Part shown: positions 45,975 to 57,500 of the stretch, one piece after another
Layout of the letters: each line of letters opens with the position of its first letter
Position numbering within the stretch: the first letter of the stretch is position 1
Assembly: GCF_040412425.1 (NCBI RefSeq)
Contig: NC_089781.1
Span: 51,674,227 to 51,738,226, forward strand
Reading direction: 5' to 3'
Length of the DNA: 64,000 bases
From: Macrobrachium rosenbergii
Taxonomy: Eukaryota > Arthropoda > Malacostraca > Decapoda > Palaemonidae
Notes under the pieces: generated by a model
The model's input: the letters and a program-made list of their open reading frames with translations, nothing else
What the model was told of the DNA's origin: nothing
Databases searched by the model: none
Made by a program: the position numbers and the translations under genes

Positions 45975-46127
45975 AATAGCATTGTGAGATTAGGCCTACA
46001 TATCAAACTCTTATATTTTAAGGCAATGACAGGGCATAGGACTACACGTCGATTTCTTATATTTTGAGGCAATGACAGGGCATAGGTCTACACAGCAAAT
46101 TCTTATATTTTGAGGCCTACACGTCAA
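45975..46127. repeat. ~46-bp tandem repeat, three copies
   Basis: TTATATTTTGAGGCAATGAC then AGGGCATAGGACTACACGTC is repeated with small changes at about 46010, 46057 and 46104. Confidence 0.75.
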
Positions 46128-46623
46128 TTCCCCATTGAAAATAATTTTCTACCAGTATCTGTTGGAAAGAGAGTCGCTTTTAATTAATATAGTAGCTCAG
46201 ATCCAACGATACATAATGTATAAGCATACAGTGAATTGTACACTCGGCAAGGAAAGTGAGGATACAGTTTTTTTAAATCTTCGGACATATGTTGCTCAAT
46301 AATGCGGGGGAGGAGCTTCCGTCTTATTGTGTTTGTTTTTTGCTTGACCTATTACAACTTTCAATCATATTCTACGATAATGAAATCATTGATACTTAAA
46401 TGCAGTAGTAAGTTTCACAGTATTCGTTCGAGTTGTAATTTGCAGCGACAGTTCTGAGCAAAATAAATATTTTTCGACATCTTACCAAGCAACCTTACAC
46501 AAATGAATTTATGACACCACATTGAACGGAATGCTTGCATAATCGGAAACGCGATCTTCCATAATGAAATCGAGAGTTAAATTTGAGCAATGTCCAACGA
46601 AAAGGAACGAATACATTGTTATC

Positions 46624-46625
<2 letters not shown>

Positions 46626-46682
<57 letters not shown>

Positions 46683-46784
46683 GCTGTTGTGTAAGCCTAG
46701 GCCTATCAGTAGAGCTACTCATTTCATTGTTTTTTCTTTTTAGAGATTGAGCTATACTAATATTGGTATAGTATGTTTTAGCAA

Positions 46785-46828
<44 letters not shown>
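46626..46828. repeat. two (AG)n microsatellites
   Basis: AG tracts at 46626-46680 and 46790-46827, separated by unique sequence. Confidence 0.96.
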
Positions 46829-46830
<2 letters not shown>

Positions 46831-47694
46831 TATGGCAACGTCAAGAAACATCCAGTTACTTGTGTTTTCCCCGATGCTCCCGGCTGCCCTTCACATCATA
46901 GAGAACGCACATGCAGATTTAAATAGATTTGGTCAACCTACCTAGGTGTCACAACATTTACTGCCATTAATTCCAGCTGACTTTTAACACCGTGAAATAC
47001 AAACATGAATGTGTAAAAATTAAAGAAATTATCATTACCTCGTATGATGATGCAATAATAAGCCTGTTCATAACGGAAAACGAGTAAATATTGCCGTTCT
47101 GATGAATAGTACTACACCGAGATATCCACATACTATCTTTAAGATCTCTATGAACGAGGTCATCTGAGAAATTCTGATTACTTCATACATGCATGGTGTT
47201 TTTAAGTATTTGAACGTTTTTGTTTTGCAGATTTAACATATATGATATAATTTGCATTGTATTTTCATATTCTAGAGTAAATTTACCGAGATTATGTGTT
47301 TTCTGTAAGAAAAAAATTGAAATTCGATGAACGAAATGTGATGAAAACTGTATCTTCACTTTTCTTGCCGAGTGTACATGGATAAGCACGTGCATTTGGC
47401 CTACACATACATGTGTACGTGCGTCAATGGCCGTAGTAAATGCAGTGCCACTTATACCACAGAGAATAAAAATAAAATTTGTGGCCATGTACCCAATGGC
47501 ACACATAGACCAATCATAGGCCAGTCAAACTGCTCTCAGTGAACTATATTGAAAATATATATTTAAAAAAGGGGCTAACAAATTATATTACTGTGATGAG
47601 TAAAAATATAAAAATGAGAAGTTCTGCTGTAACATTTCTCTGAAAATGAAAATGAAGATGCGTCAATGTGGTTCGGATTCCAATAAGCTGTAGG

Positions 47695-47818
47695 TCCTGA
47701 AATAAGAAAAAAAGTAAATCGATAGCCCTGAAAGAGTTACGTATGAAGTGATCCAAAAATGAAGACGAGTCTGAAATAAGAAAAAAATAAACGATAGCCC
47801 AAAAAGTTACATATGAAT
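47695..47818. repeat. tandem duplication, ~75 bp
   Basis: CTGAAATAAGAAAAAAAGTA, CGATAGCCCTGAAAGAGTTA then CGTATGAA is repeated from about 47771 with minor changes. Confidence 0.7.
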
Positions 47819-47876
47819 CATTTGATTAATTCTTGTAGATTACCCTGTTGGACAAAAGGATACATAACAGTCAGTA

Positions 47877-47879
<3 letters not shown>

Positions 47880-47938
<59 letters not shown>
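47880..47938. repeat. (CT)n microsatellite
   Basis: About 58 bp of CT. Confidence 0.97.
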
Positions 47939-47941
<3 letters not shown>

Positions 47942-49194
47942 AGGATGTTAGGAGAATATTCTAGCGTAGAGTATATTCATAAAAATCTCAGTTACTTTTA
48001 ATTGAACCAAATGACTAAATTTCAGTTAACAATAGTAGGCAGATAATTCTTTACACCAGTATTTTATGAATCGGTCTATGTTTATTCTGCAATGTTAGGT
48101 TACCAAATGAAAAGTTTCCGAAGACACAACAAGAGCCATAACAGCAGCAACAAAAACAAGATTAACCACAACAAGAACCACAACAAAACAGCTGAATATA
48201 AGATAGGCCTATAATCCAAACGTCATAAGCTGCGTAAACCGACAAAAAGGCATAGGACATTATAGGTCTATGTCATTTTTTATGATCCCCTTATTTCAAA
48301 TGGAGATAATGTCCTTAAGAAAATTCTCAGCAAATTATATCCAGTATGACTCGTATAACCTATCAAACTATAACTTGAAGCTAAACGTAGGCATATTCTG
48401 TTTTTTTTAGAGTGCAGTCATTGCTTGTCACTCCATCAAATGTGTAAACAATTGCAATGAAATCGATTTTAAGACTATTAAAATGTAGTAAAATTTCCTG
48501 AAATCAACATGAAATACCAGTCTGCACAGTTCCTCAGAGACAGTCTATGTTTTTAAATTTAGAGTGGTGAACACGCTTGACAATATCAGACGGTAATTAT
48601 CATTATCCTGTAATTCAAGTGCACTGATTCGAACGCAGACATTCCCTGTTTCACCTCTGTATTCAGGTGAACCTCATTTGCGAAAAACAACATTGCAGCA
48701 TCACGGAACACTCCTGACTTCATTCATATTTTCCTAATTCTTTACCATTTTTGGGGAGATGTGTATTATGATTTTATTTCAGGGGATAATATAACGTTTC
48801 CTGTTGCTAATCAGCAGAACGTATTTAGTTCGGTAAAACAACCATTGCAAAATTAATTAAGATGAAAAGAACCACAGATTAACCAACTTTTCGAAACCAT
48901 TGCCTACCAATCAGCTTCAATGAATGGTCGTGACATAAGCAATGGGCAGAGCTTAGCTGCAAAGAGCAGTGGATTTTGCTATAGTATGCTGACTGATAAC
49001 TTTTCAAGATTTTGACAAAGCATCATGCCAAGATTAAGAATTGGTTGCACTGCAAAATTGTCTGGTGGCAAGTGTTGGAATGATGCTGCAAGTGCACAGT
49101 ACAACATGTGAAAGATGAACTCTAAGTTTGCAGGCTCAGAGCCAAAATGATATGATTGTCCCATGAAAGGCACCAAGGCGTTAGTATGACCAAG

Positions 49195-49520
49195 TGAAGA
49201 CTCTGGACAAATGTTTGGTGGCCTTGTATGGACTAGGAAGTTGTGAAACTTTATCAAAGATGCTGTAGTTGCTTACTGGTTGCAGAAGGTACACCAGTGG
49301 AACCTATGGTTCAGTCACTGCCAAATGCATCATGCCAGGATCTTGCAGCAGATTTGTTTGGGCCATTGCCCCTGGAGAATCAATATTTGTCATTATGGAT
49401 TATTATTGTTGATACTTTGAAGTGGCTATAATGAAAATGATTGCATCAGAGAAACTGATTACTATCACTGCTCATATATTTGGATGATTTGGGCACCATA
49501 TACTTTGCCAGAACATGGCA
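49195..49520 (+). pseudogene. gypsy integrase relic
   Basis: TRKLxNFIKDAVVAY (HHCC-domain end), then in the frame 49243-49431 LLVAEGTPVEPMVQSLPNA, CQDLAADLFGPLPLENQYLS and WIIIVDTLKW. This is the start of the integrase core (xxDLxGPLP...YxLVxVDxxSxW) with its first aspartate. Then IMKMIASEKLITITAHIFG follows after a frame change. The core's later acidic residues are not recognisable. Confidence 0.78.
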
Positions 49521-50177
49521 ATGGTCTGTCAGTCAATAGATCCATACCTTCCCTGAGTCACTGACTGACTCCTGTAACCAGCACTCCTATTTCAATCCAT
49601 GCAAGTCGTGGATAGGCCTCAGTGGGTGGCACTCCCATATCAGTTCATCCTGTTTGTTAGTCAGATACCAGTGCGATTTAAATACTATGAAATGTCAAAA
49701 TGATGCTGCATATTTTATTGTAATATTTTTATCATAAATAATAATGGACACTGTGCTTTATAGTGGAATGTTTGATTTTCATGGTAAAAACACTCTAATT
49801 TGATTTTGGGTGTTACCTCAATAACTGGTTTATCCTGATGATTGATTAAGAATATTCCAAGTTGGTGTGTGTAAAATGTCAGAGATCAGGGTCTTAAGAG
49901 TCTTTTTCATGTTCACTGTCAAGCTGACACTATTGACTCTGTTGGTTGTAATTATGAGGATTTTTGTTTTAAGATTTCAAGATGAGTTGTAACCTAGATC
50001 ACATATTTTGAGTTTGAAAGTAGCTATTTTTTTTTTTAGTTATGCCAGAACACTAGAAATTATTCATGATGCCAAACTGGTTTAAGAAAAAAAATTATAA
50101 CTAAGCTTTGAACAGATTGAAGAAGGATGATGTTAGCATTTATGGTAAAAGTTACTTTTTGGCTGAGATGGGGGAGA
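49521..50177 (+). other. gypsy 3' region before the LTR
   Basis: Degenerate sequence with no clear frame; it ends in a polypurine tract (50167-50177). Confidence 0.5.
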
Positions 50178-50342
50178 TGTAGTATTGAGGTTTTTGTGGT
50201 GAACATGTAAGCCAGTGTCACAATGCTGGTTGCAACTCTTTTGTTTTGTGCTATGAGAGGGAGGAGAGAAAAACAACAAACCTGATAAGTTTAAGAATGA
50301 ACTTGTTAACTTTACTCTTAGTTCACAAAGTCCTACGATACA
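50178..50342 (+). repeat. 3' LTR of the gypsy element
   Basis: Starts TGTAGTATTGAGG and ends CGATACA. It matches the 5' LTR in order and spacing, with roughly a quarter of positions changed or shifted. Confidence 0.75.
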
Positions 50343-51175
50343 GTCACCTAATTCTGATATTCTGAAAGTGAGTCTGAATCTTGCCCAGGCAATGAAACTT
50401 CTTCATTTCTTTCTTCACTCGGATTTTATGCTTTGTAGTGACCAGTGTATCTAAAATATGAACAAATAAAAGTATCTAGTAGATATTCGATATATATTTC
50501 ACCCAAAAAAGCAATAAACAATTGAACACTAGGCCACGATGGTGAAGGAGGTCTATTCTAGCTCCAGCAAATGTATCTGAATTCGATGGACAAATAAACA
50601 CACAAGTGGAAATAAACATACGTTTTTTTTTTTGTGGTCAGGTGGATATTGTTATCTTGCACTAACATTCTGGATGTGGGTTAAGTTCTCACCAGGGCAT
50701 CAGAATTTCTTAATTCTATTCCTCATTTGGATCTTAGGATTCCTAGTGACAAGCTTATCTAAAATGTAAAGAAAGGCAAGAGGGCACTATTGCATTATTA
50801 TTATGATGATCACATACGTTTCTAGTAAAGAAGTGACCAGTAAATTCTAAATATATATTCCAGCCTAAAAAGCAATAAATGATTAAACACTTGGTTATGA
50901 TGATGAAGGTTGGTCTATTCCAGCTCTAGTAAATGTATCTGAATACAACAGATATATGTAGGCACGAGAGAGACTAAAGAGCACCTTTCTTGATGGTCAG
51001 GTGGATCTCTTTAGCTCGTTCTGATATTCCACACACGGGTTTGAATCTCACCCTGTCATCAGAATTTCTTTATCTCTCTTCATTTGGATCTTAGGCTTTG
51101 TAGTATCCAATAAGTTACTAGGGCATTGTGGTAAAAAAGTGACCAGTAGATTCTAAATATACAGTACAGTATATT
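50343..51175 (+). repeat. second tRNA-like repeat family, plus-oriented tandem copies
   Basis: Three units, the first lacking its first 15 bases because of the gypsy insertion. Later heads begin at about 50635 (TGGTCAGGTGGATATTG) and 50995 (TGGTCAGGTGGATCTC). The B-box-like GGGTTTGAATCTC at 51041 is best. The body ends GTGACCAGTAGATTCTAAAT, then ATATA. Confidence 0.8.
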
Positions 51176-51600
51176 CCTTAATGCTTATTTTATATTGCTT
51201 CTCTCTGACAACATGGAACTTAATTGTGATCCACAGAAAATGTCGTATTTAAATAGCAATGTCTGCAATTAATAGAAGAATAAAAAGGACTTGGATTTTG
51301 CTGCTACCCGTTTTGATATCCCCTTTTGTTTTGAAAGTCTTGTGTCTGATTTGCGACACATTTCAGACCTGTTGATTCCAGGGTAAAAGAAGACCATTTT
51401 ACTCAAGTGTAATGCCATTCCAAGGGTCCAACAAATTATTCTGCCACTGCGCGAGCGTAGACGTCATGAAACACAGATGGTTAAAGTCTGTGGTAGACTA
51501 ATAAATCTTGGGAAGAGTATATTTATGGCTTCCTGCTTACAGAAATGGTAGCAGCTCAGGAAGCTGACCCCAAGGCTTGTTTCATTTATATATATATAGT
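51176..51600. other. no recognisable gene
   Basis: Probably the 5' part of the neighbouring LINE or unique DNA; nothing recognisable. Confidence 0.45.
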
Positions 51601-51857
51601 ACATAACAATACTCATTACACTCAGTGACTGAGCTCAGTGACTGAGCTTACTGCCACTGATAATCATGATGTTGCTGCTTTAGATTTTTCCACTATTTAT
51701 AGTTGTGAGAAATTAATAAATGAACCCGCACACCTGTCTGTCAACCATCATGACCCTGTATTCTCAGATGTTACAGGAAATGTATCTTGTGGAGTAGGTT
51801 TTTTGGTGAGTTCATCTGGTTATATTTTGATTAAGGGTAACGTAGAATGACATCTTC

Positions 51858-51861
<4 letters not shown>

Positions 51862-51935
<74 letters not shown>
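51862..51935. repeat. (AAT)n microsatellite inside the LINE
   Basis: About 74 bp of AAT between the endonuclease and linker parts. Confidence 0.97.
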
Positions 51936-51936
<1 letters not shown>

Positions 51937-52639
51937 TAAGGAACAAAATGACCCTTACATTAGCTTTTCAAGAAAGGTATACTTGAACTCCCGGGCCAAA
52001 TGGGATGGTATTTACCATGATCTTACGGAGCTCATTTGGAGCGATATTTATAGAAGTCTGAATATTATTGAAGATTAGAATGATCCTCTTAGCACTGTCG
52101 CTGAGTGAAGAACGCCTTCTAAAAATCCTCAAGTATCGTCTTAAAGATGAGTCATGGTTTAGTATAGCGTATAGGCTTGCCTGCCATAAAAAAACAGGAG
52201 GTATTGGACTTTTGTGGTGCAATTTTATTGAGCTTAGAAGTTGAGGTCACATTGTCTGTGAGAGCTGAGAGAGCTTACAATAAGGGTGTGAAGGCACTCT
52301 TGCTCTCTAGTACTGATGACTGTATGTGGCAGTCAGCCCTTATATCATCACTCTTTGAGTTGATTCTACTGTAGTATGTCTCCCCTTGCATGACCTGACA
52401 GAATTGCTGTTTATTGTCCTAAACAGAATTCTGAACTTATGGCTCGGGTCCTTGTTAGCAGACAGTGTGGTGAGTCCTTGGTGTTGCCTCAGTCATGCTC
52501 TCCAGAGCCTTAGTTGCATTCAGTGGCCTTCAGGCCTAGAGAAATCAAAACCTTGCAACTGGGGCTTGGTAGTTACAGAGGTGTAGACCCTTTTGGGATC
52601 TTTCCCATTTATTTTTTAGACTGCCGATTTCATCGCTCC

Positions 52640-52935
52640 TAAAGCCCGTACACACTATGCATCATGATGCGCGCAGTGTTGAACGGATGTCTTGAAAAAC
52701 CACTTTTTCAACACAAAGCCGAATCACCAACGTGTTGATGGGGCAAACCGATTTCAAAAACCTGTGCAGTGATGCAAGAGCAGTCAGAGCAGTAGGACGT
52801 TCTGCTCAGCTCCAGCACTGATGGCTCAATCGCCACCACTGGCCAAACCCCTTGAATGGACAAAAACCAACACTCTACACTGTTGCATTTTCCAGCTTTA
52901 AATTGAGTGTTTGGTGGCTGGGATGATTGGGAAGC

Positions 52936-53021
<86 letters not shown>

Positions 53022-53044
53022 TGTATGCATTATATATACATATT

Positions 53045-53083
<39 letters not shown>

Positions 53084-53084
53084 A

Positions 53085-53157
<73 letters not shown>

Positions 53158-53400
53158 TTATAGGTCACAAGTATTTTATGAATTACAATACACAATAGAT
53201 GTTTGAATAATAAGTGTGGCTAAAGACATTTTGAAGAACCTTGACAAGGAAGGGCAAAAGGAATATTTGCCCTTCCCTTAATCCATTAATCGCACTCTGT
53301 ATATCCCTTTCAACTTTCTCTTCTCGAACATGTGACGCCTTACTGTCAAATCTGGCCGGAGAACAAGTGAGCAGTCTTGGCCGCTACTAATTTTATTCAA
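52640..53400. other. unrelated insert in the LINE, with (AT)n/(CA)n
   Basis: The LINE frame TADFIAPKA breaks off at about 52640, where CCGTACACACTATGCATC begins, and resumes near 53400-53430. The insert includes compound microsatellite 52936-53153 (AT, then CA at 53050-53078, then AT). It may be a small non-autonomous DNA element, but I could match its ends only weakly. Confidence 0.5.
52936..53153. repeat. (AT)n-(CA)n-(AT)n microsatellite
   Basis: About 218 bp of compound simple repeat. Confidence 0.97.
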
Positions 53401-53810
53401 CACCACTACTGCATCACGTGGCTGATACATGGACTTTCAACTTTTCCTTCTGTTTGGAGGAAAGGAAACATTGCTACTTACCCTTCAGAACCTAGGCTGA
53501 TTTCAGTTATCCTTGTTTTATCTAAGGTTTTTAAGAACCTGATCTCTAGGCATCTTCGTAGGTTTGTCAAAGATAACCTGCTATCAGCGTTACAGCTGGG
53601 TTTCGTAAAGGTCTCGTTATTTGTGATGCATTCTTGTCATTATCTATCATCTTGCTGAGTACTCTTGGTGAAGGTACAGAGGCATGCATGGTTGGTTTAG
53701 ATTTTAGTACAGCCTTTAACTGCATGAATCATAAAGCGTTTATCTACAAACTAAGATTTTTAGGAATTGGTGTATCATTAATATTTTTAAAGTTATTTTT
53801 GATAATGTAA
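53377..53810 (+). pseudogene. LINE reverse-transcriptase relic
   Basis: WRKGNIATYPSEPRLISVI, LVLSKVFKNLISRHLRRFVK and LSALQLGFVKV (usually QFGFRKG) match the conserved reverse-transcriptase entry. In the next frame, VLDFSTAFNCMNHKAFIYKL and RFLGIGVSLIF give motif A with its first aspartate (DFSxAF). Motif C is missing. The frame breaks and the element ends near 53810. Confidence 0.78.
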
Positions 53811-54576
53811 TGGACCATAATCACTCCTACAGGTTCACAACTGCTTAAGTCAAATGGGACTAGGAATGACTGACGGTAGTGGAGATAAACAAAACAAAGG
53901 GAGGAAGGAGTTTAATCAAACGACCAAACTTACCCTAGAGCTAATTTACTATGTACAGGAGAGACAATATGTACAAGTGAGTTCAGGTTTGGTTCAAAAT
54001 AAATAAAAAAATAACACACTCAATATTACCATCAATGAAATATAGTTACCAGCAGCAAACAATCAAAATAATAATAAACGAATCAGTTAATTTAAATATC
54101 ATAATGAGTCAATTCAGAATATAGCCTAAATGCATCACCAAATACATAACAGGGGTCAGTTCAAAATCAAAACGACACCGATGTAGCTAAACCAAAGTTA
54201 CTTTACGGTATACCAACATCAAAGTAAAATAACAATACACATACAGAATGACAGGATTATACAAATAAAAGGATTATACAAATCTATAAACACTTTAGCT
54301 AAAAACAATGCATATACAGAAAACATTAGTTTAAGTGCTGTAAACAGGATAATACAAATCCATAAACACTTAGCTACATCTCTCGACAGCATAAAACAAA
54401 AATGAAGCTTAACACAAAAACAATAACCTAGCAGCAAACAATAATCACCAAATCACATAAGACACCATAATATTAAATAACAATGACACCCAATCACCCA
54501 AACACATGGCTTCTGCAACAATCACAAACAATGATCAATTCAAATAAACATTAATATGGTATAAATACAACGCCAA
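53811..54576. other. AT-rich spacer before the 90-bp array
   Basis: Contains a small tandem repeat around 54257-54370 (GGATTATACAAAT and TATAAACACTTAGCT recur) and no supportable frame. Confidence 0.5.
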
Positions 54577-57500
54577 ACAGAAACTCACACAAAAACAGAC
54601 GATCTATGTAGAAACATCCAGAAGGCCATCACCCAGATGATTACAGCAGAATCATCACACACAAAAATAGACGATCTCTGTAGAAACGTCAAGACAGACA
54701 ACACTGTCCAGAAGGCCATCACCCAGATGATTACAGCAGAATCATCACACACAAAAATAGACGATCTATGTAGAAACGTCAAGACAGACACCACAGTCCA
54801 GAAGGCCATCACCCAGATGATTACAGCAGAATCATCACACACAAAAACAGACAATCTCTGTAGAAACGTCAAGACAGACACCACTGTCCAGAAGGCCATC
54901 ACCCAGATGATTGCAGCAAAATCATCCCACACAAAATCAGACGATCTCTGTAGAAACGTCAAGACAGACATCACAGTCCAGAGGGCCATCACCCAAATGA
55001 TTGCAACAGAATCATCACACACAAAAACTGACGAACTCTAAAGAAACATCAAGTCAGACACCACTGTCCAGGAGGCCATCACCCAGATGATTGCAGAAGA
55101 ATTATCACACAAAAAAACAGACGATCTCTGTAGAAACGTCAAGATAGACACCGCTGTTCAGAAGGCCATCATCCAGATGATTGCAGCAGAATCGTCACAC
55201 ACAAAAACAGGCGATCTCTATAGAAACATCAAGCCAGACACCACTGTCCAGAAGGCCATCACCCAGATGATTGCAGCAGAATCGTTACACACAAAAACAG
55301 ATGATCTCAGTAAAAACGTCAAGACAGACACCACTGTCCAGAAAGCCATCACCCAGATGATTGCAGCAGAATCGTCACACACAAAAACTGATGATCTCTG
55401 TAGAAACGTCAAGAAAGACACCACAGTCCAGAAGGCCATCACCCAGATGATTGCAGCAGAATCGTCACACACAAAAACAGATGATCTCTGTAGAAACGTC
55501 AAGACAGACACCACTGTCCAGAAAGCCATCACCAGATGATTGCAGCAGAATCGTCACACACAAAAACAGATGATCTCTGTAGAAACGTCAAGACAGATAC
55601 CACACTCCAGAAGGTCATCACCCAAATGATTGCAGCAGAATCGTCACACACAAAAACTGATGATCTCTGTAGAAACGTCAAGAAAGACACCACAGTCCAG
55701 AAGGCCATCACTCAAATGATTGCAGCAGAATCGTCACACACAAAAACAGATGATCTCAGTAGAAACGTCAAGACAGACACCACTGTCCAGAAAGCCATCA
55801 CCCAGATGATTGCAGCAGAATCGTCACACACAAAAACAGATGATCTCTGTAGAAACGTCAAGACAGATACCACACTCCAAAAGGTCATCACCCAGATGAT
55901 TGCAGCAGAATCATCACACATAAAAACAGATGATCTCTGTAGAAATGTCAAGACAGACGCTACTGTCCAAAAGGGTCATCATCCAAATGATTGCAGCAGT
56001 ATCATCACACTCAGAAACAGACGATCTCTGTAGAAACGACAAGACAGACACCACTGTCCAAAAAGCCATCACCCAGATGATTGCAGCAGAATCATCACAC
56101 ACAAAAAAAGATGATCTCTGTAGAAGCGTCAAGACAGACACCACTGTCCAAAAGGCCATCACTTAGGTAATTAAAGCAGAATCATCACACACAAAAACTG
56201 ACGATCTTTGTAGAAACGTCGAGACAGATACCGCTGTCCAGAAAGCCACCACCTAGATAATACGGTGGAATTATCACACACAAAAACAGACAATTTTGTA
56301 AAAACGTCAAGACAGACACCAATGTCCAAAAGGCCATCACCCAGATGAGTGCAGCACAATCATCACACATAAAAACAGAGAATCACGGTAAAAACGTCGA
56401 GACAGACACCGCCGTTCAGAAGGCCATCACCAAGATGAGTGCAGCAGAATCATCACACACAAAAACAGACAATCTCTGTAGAAACGTCAAGACAGACACC
56501 ACTGTCCAGGAGGACACCACCCAGATGATTGCAGCAGAATCATCACACACAAAAACAGACGTCTCTGAAAAAACGTGAAGACAGAAAACACTGTCCAGAA
56601 GGCCATCACCCAGATGATTGCAGAAGAATCATCACAGAAAAAACAGACGATCTCTGAAGAAACGTCAAGACAGACACCGATTTCCAGAAGGCCATCACCC
56701 AGATGAATGCAGCAGAATCGTCACACACAGAAACAAACGATCTCTGTAGAAACGTAAAAACAGACACCACTGTTCAGAAGTTCATCACCCAAATGATTAC
56801 AGCAGAATAATCACACACAAAAACAGACGATCTATGTAGAAACATCGAGACTGACACCACTGTCCAGAAGGCCATCACCCAGATGATTGCAGCAGAATTA
56901 TCACACACAAAAACAGACGATCCCTGTTGAAACGTTAAGACAGACACCACTGTCCAGAAGGCCATCACCCAGATGATTGCAGCAGAATTATCACACACAA
57001 AAACAGCCGATCCCTGTTGAAACGTTAAGACAGACACCACTGTCCGAAGGCCATCACTCAGATGATTACAGCAGAATCATCACACACAAAAACAGACGAT
57101 ATCTGTAGAAATGTCAAGACAGACACCACAGTCCAGAAGGCCATCACCCAGATGATTGCAGCAGAATCATCACACACAAAAAAAGATGATCTCTGTAGAA
57201 ACGTCAAGACAGACACCACTGTCCAAAAAGCCATCAACCAGATGATTGCAGCAGAATCATCACACACAGAAACAGATGATCTCTGTAGAAACGTTAAGAA
57301 AGACACCACTGTCCAGAAGGCCGTCACCCATGTGATTACAGCAGAATCATCACACATAAAAACTGACAACCTCTGTAGAAACGTCAAGACAGACACCACT
57401 GTCCAGAAGGCCATCACCTAGATGATTGCAGCAGAATCATCAAATACAAAAACAGATGATCTCTGTAGATAGGTCAAGACAGAAACCACTGTCCAGAGGG

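Larger units (their letters stand above)
45608..48992. mobile_element. 3.4-kb inverted-repeat element inserted in the gypsy element
   Basis: Left end (45608 on): TCAGCATTACAGCAAAATCC, ACAGTTCTTTGCAGCTAAGC and TGATTGGCTAG. Right end, read on the other strand from 48992: TCAGCATACTATAGCAAAAT, CCACTGCTCTTTGCAGCTAA and GCTGATTGGTAGG. The arms are about 80-95 bp. No transposase-like frame was found inside, so it appears non-autonomous. The superfamily is unknown and no target duplication was recognised. Its interior holds three (AG)n/(CT)n tracts and short tandem repeats. Confidence 0.65.
42613..50342 (+). mobile_element. Ty3/gypsy-type LTR retrotransposon, degenerate and interrupted
   Basis: Direct LTRs of about 160 bp at 42613-42769 and 50178-50342 share GTCACAATG, TTTTGTTTTGTG, TATGAGAG, AACAACAAACCTG and AAGTTTAAGAAT. 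Both begin TG and end ACA. GATGGGGGAGA, a polypurine tract, sits directly before the 3' LTR. The order of coding remains (Gag knuckle, reverse transcriptase, RNase H, integrase) is that of Ty3/gypsy. The integrase is separated from RNase H by a 3.4-kb inverted-repeat element. All frames are broken, so the copy is inactive. No clear 4-5-bp target duplication remains, although GATAT before the 5' LTR and GATAC within the last bases of the 3' LTR may be traces. Confidence 0.82.
51638..53810 (+). mobile_element. CR1/jockey-like LINE relic, interrupted
   Basis: A non-LTR retrotransposon encoding an AP-type endonuclease and a reverse transcriptase. The order is: endonuclease tail (51638-51850: CEKLINEPAHLSVNHHDPVF, SDVTGNVSCGVGFLVSSSGY); an (AAT)n tract; linker (about 51985-52200: LTELIWSDIYRSLNIIED, LLKILKYRLKDESWFSIAYR); RAERAYNKGVKALLLSST (52255-52315); about 52400-52625 with SWCCLSHALQ-like and VDPFGIFP pieces; an unrelated ~0.75-kb insert; then reverse transcriptase from 53377. 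Many shifts and stops. Confidence 0.75.
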
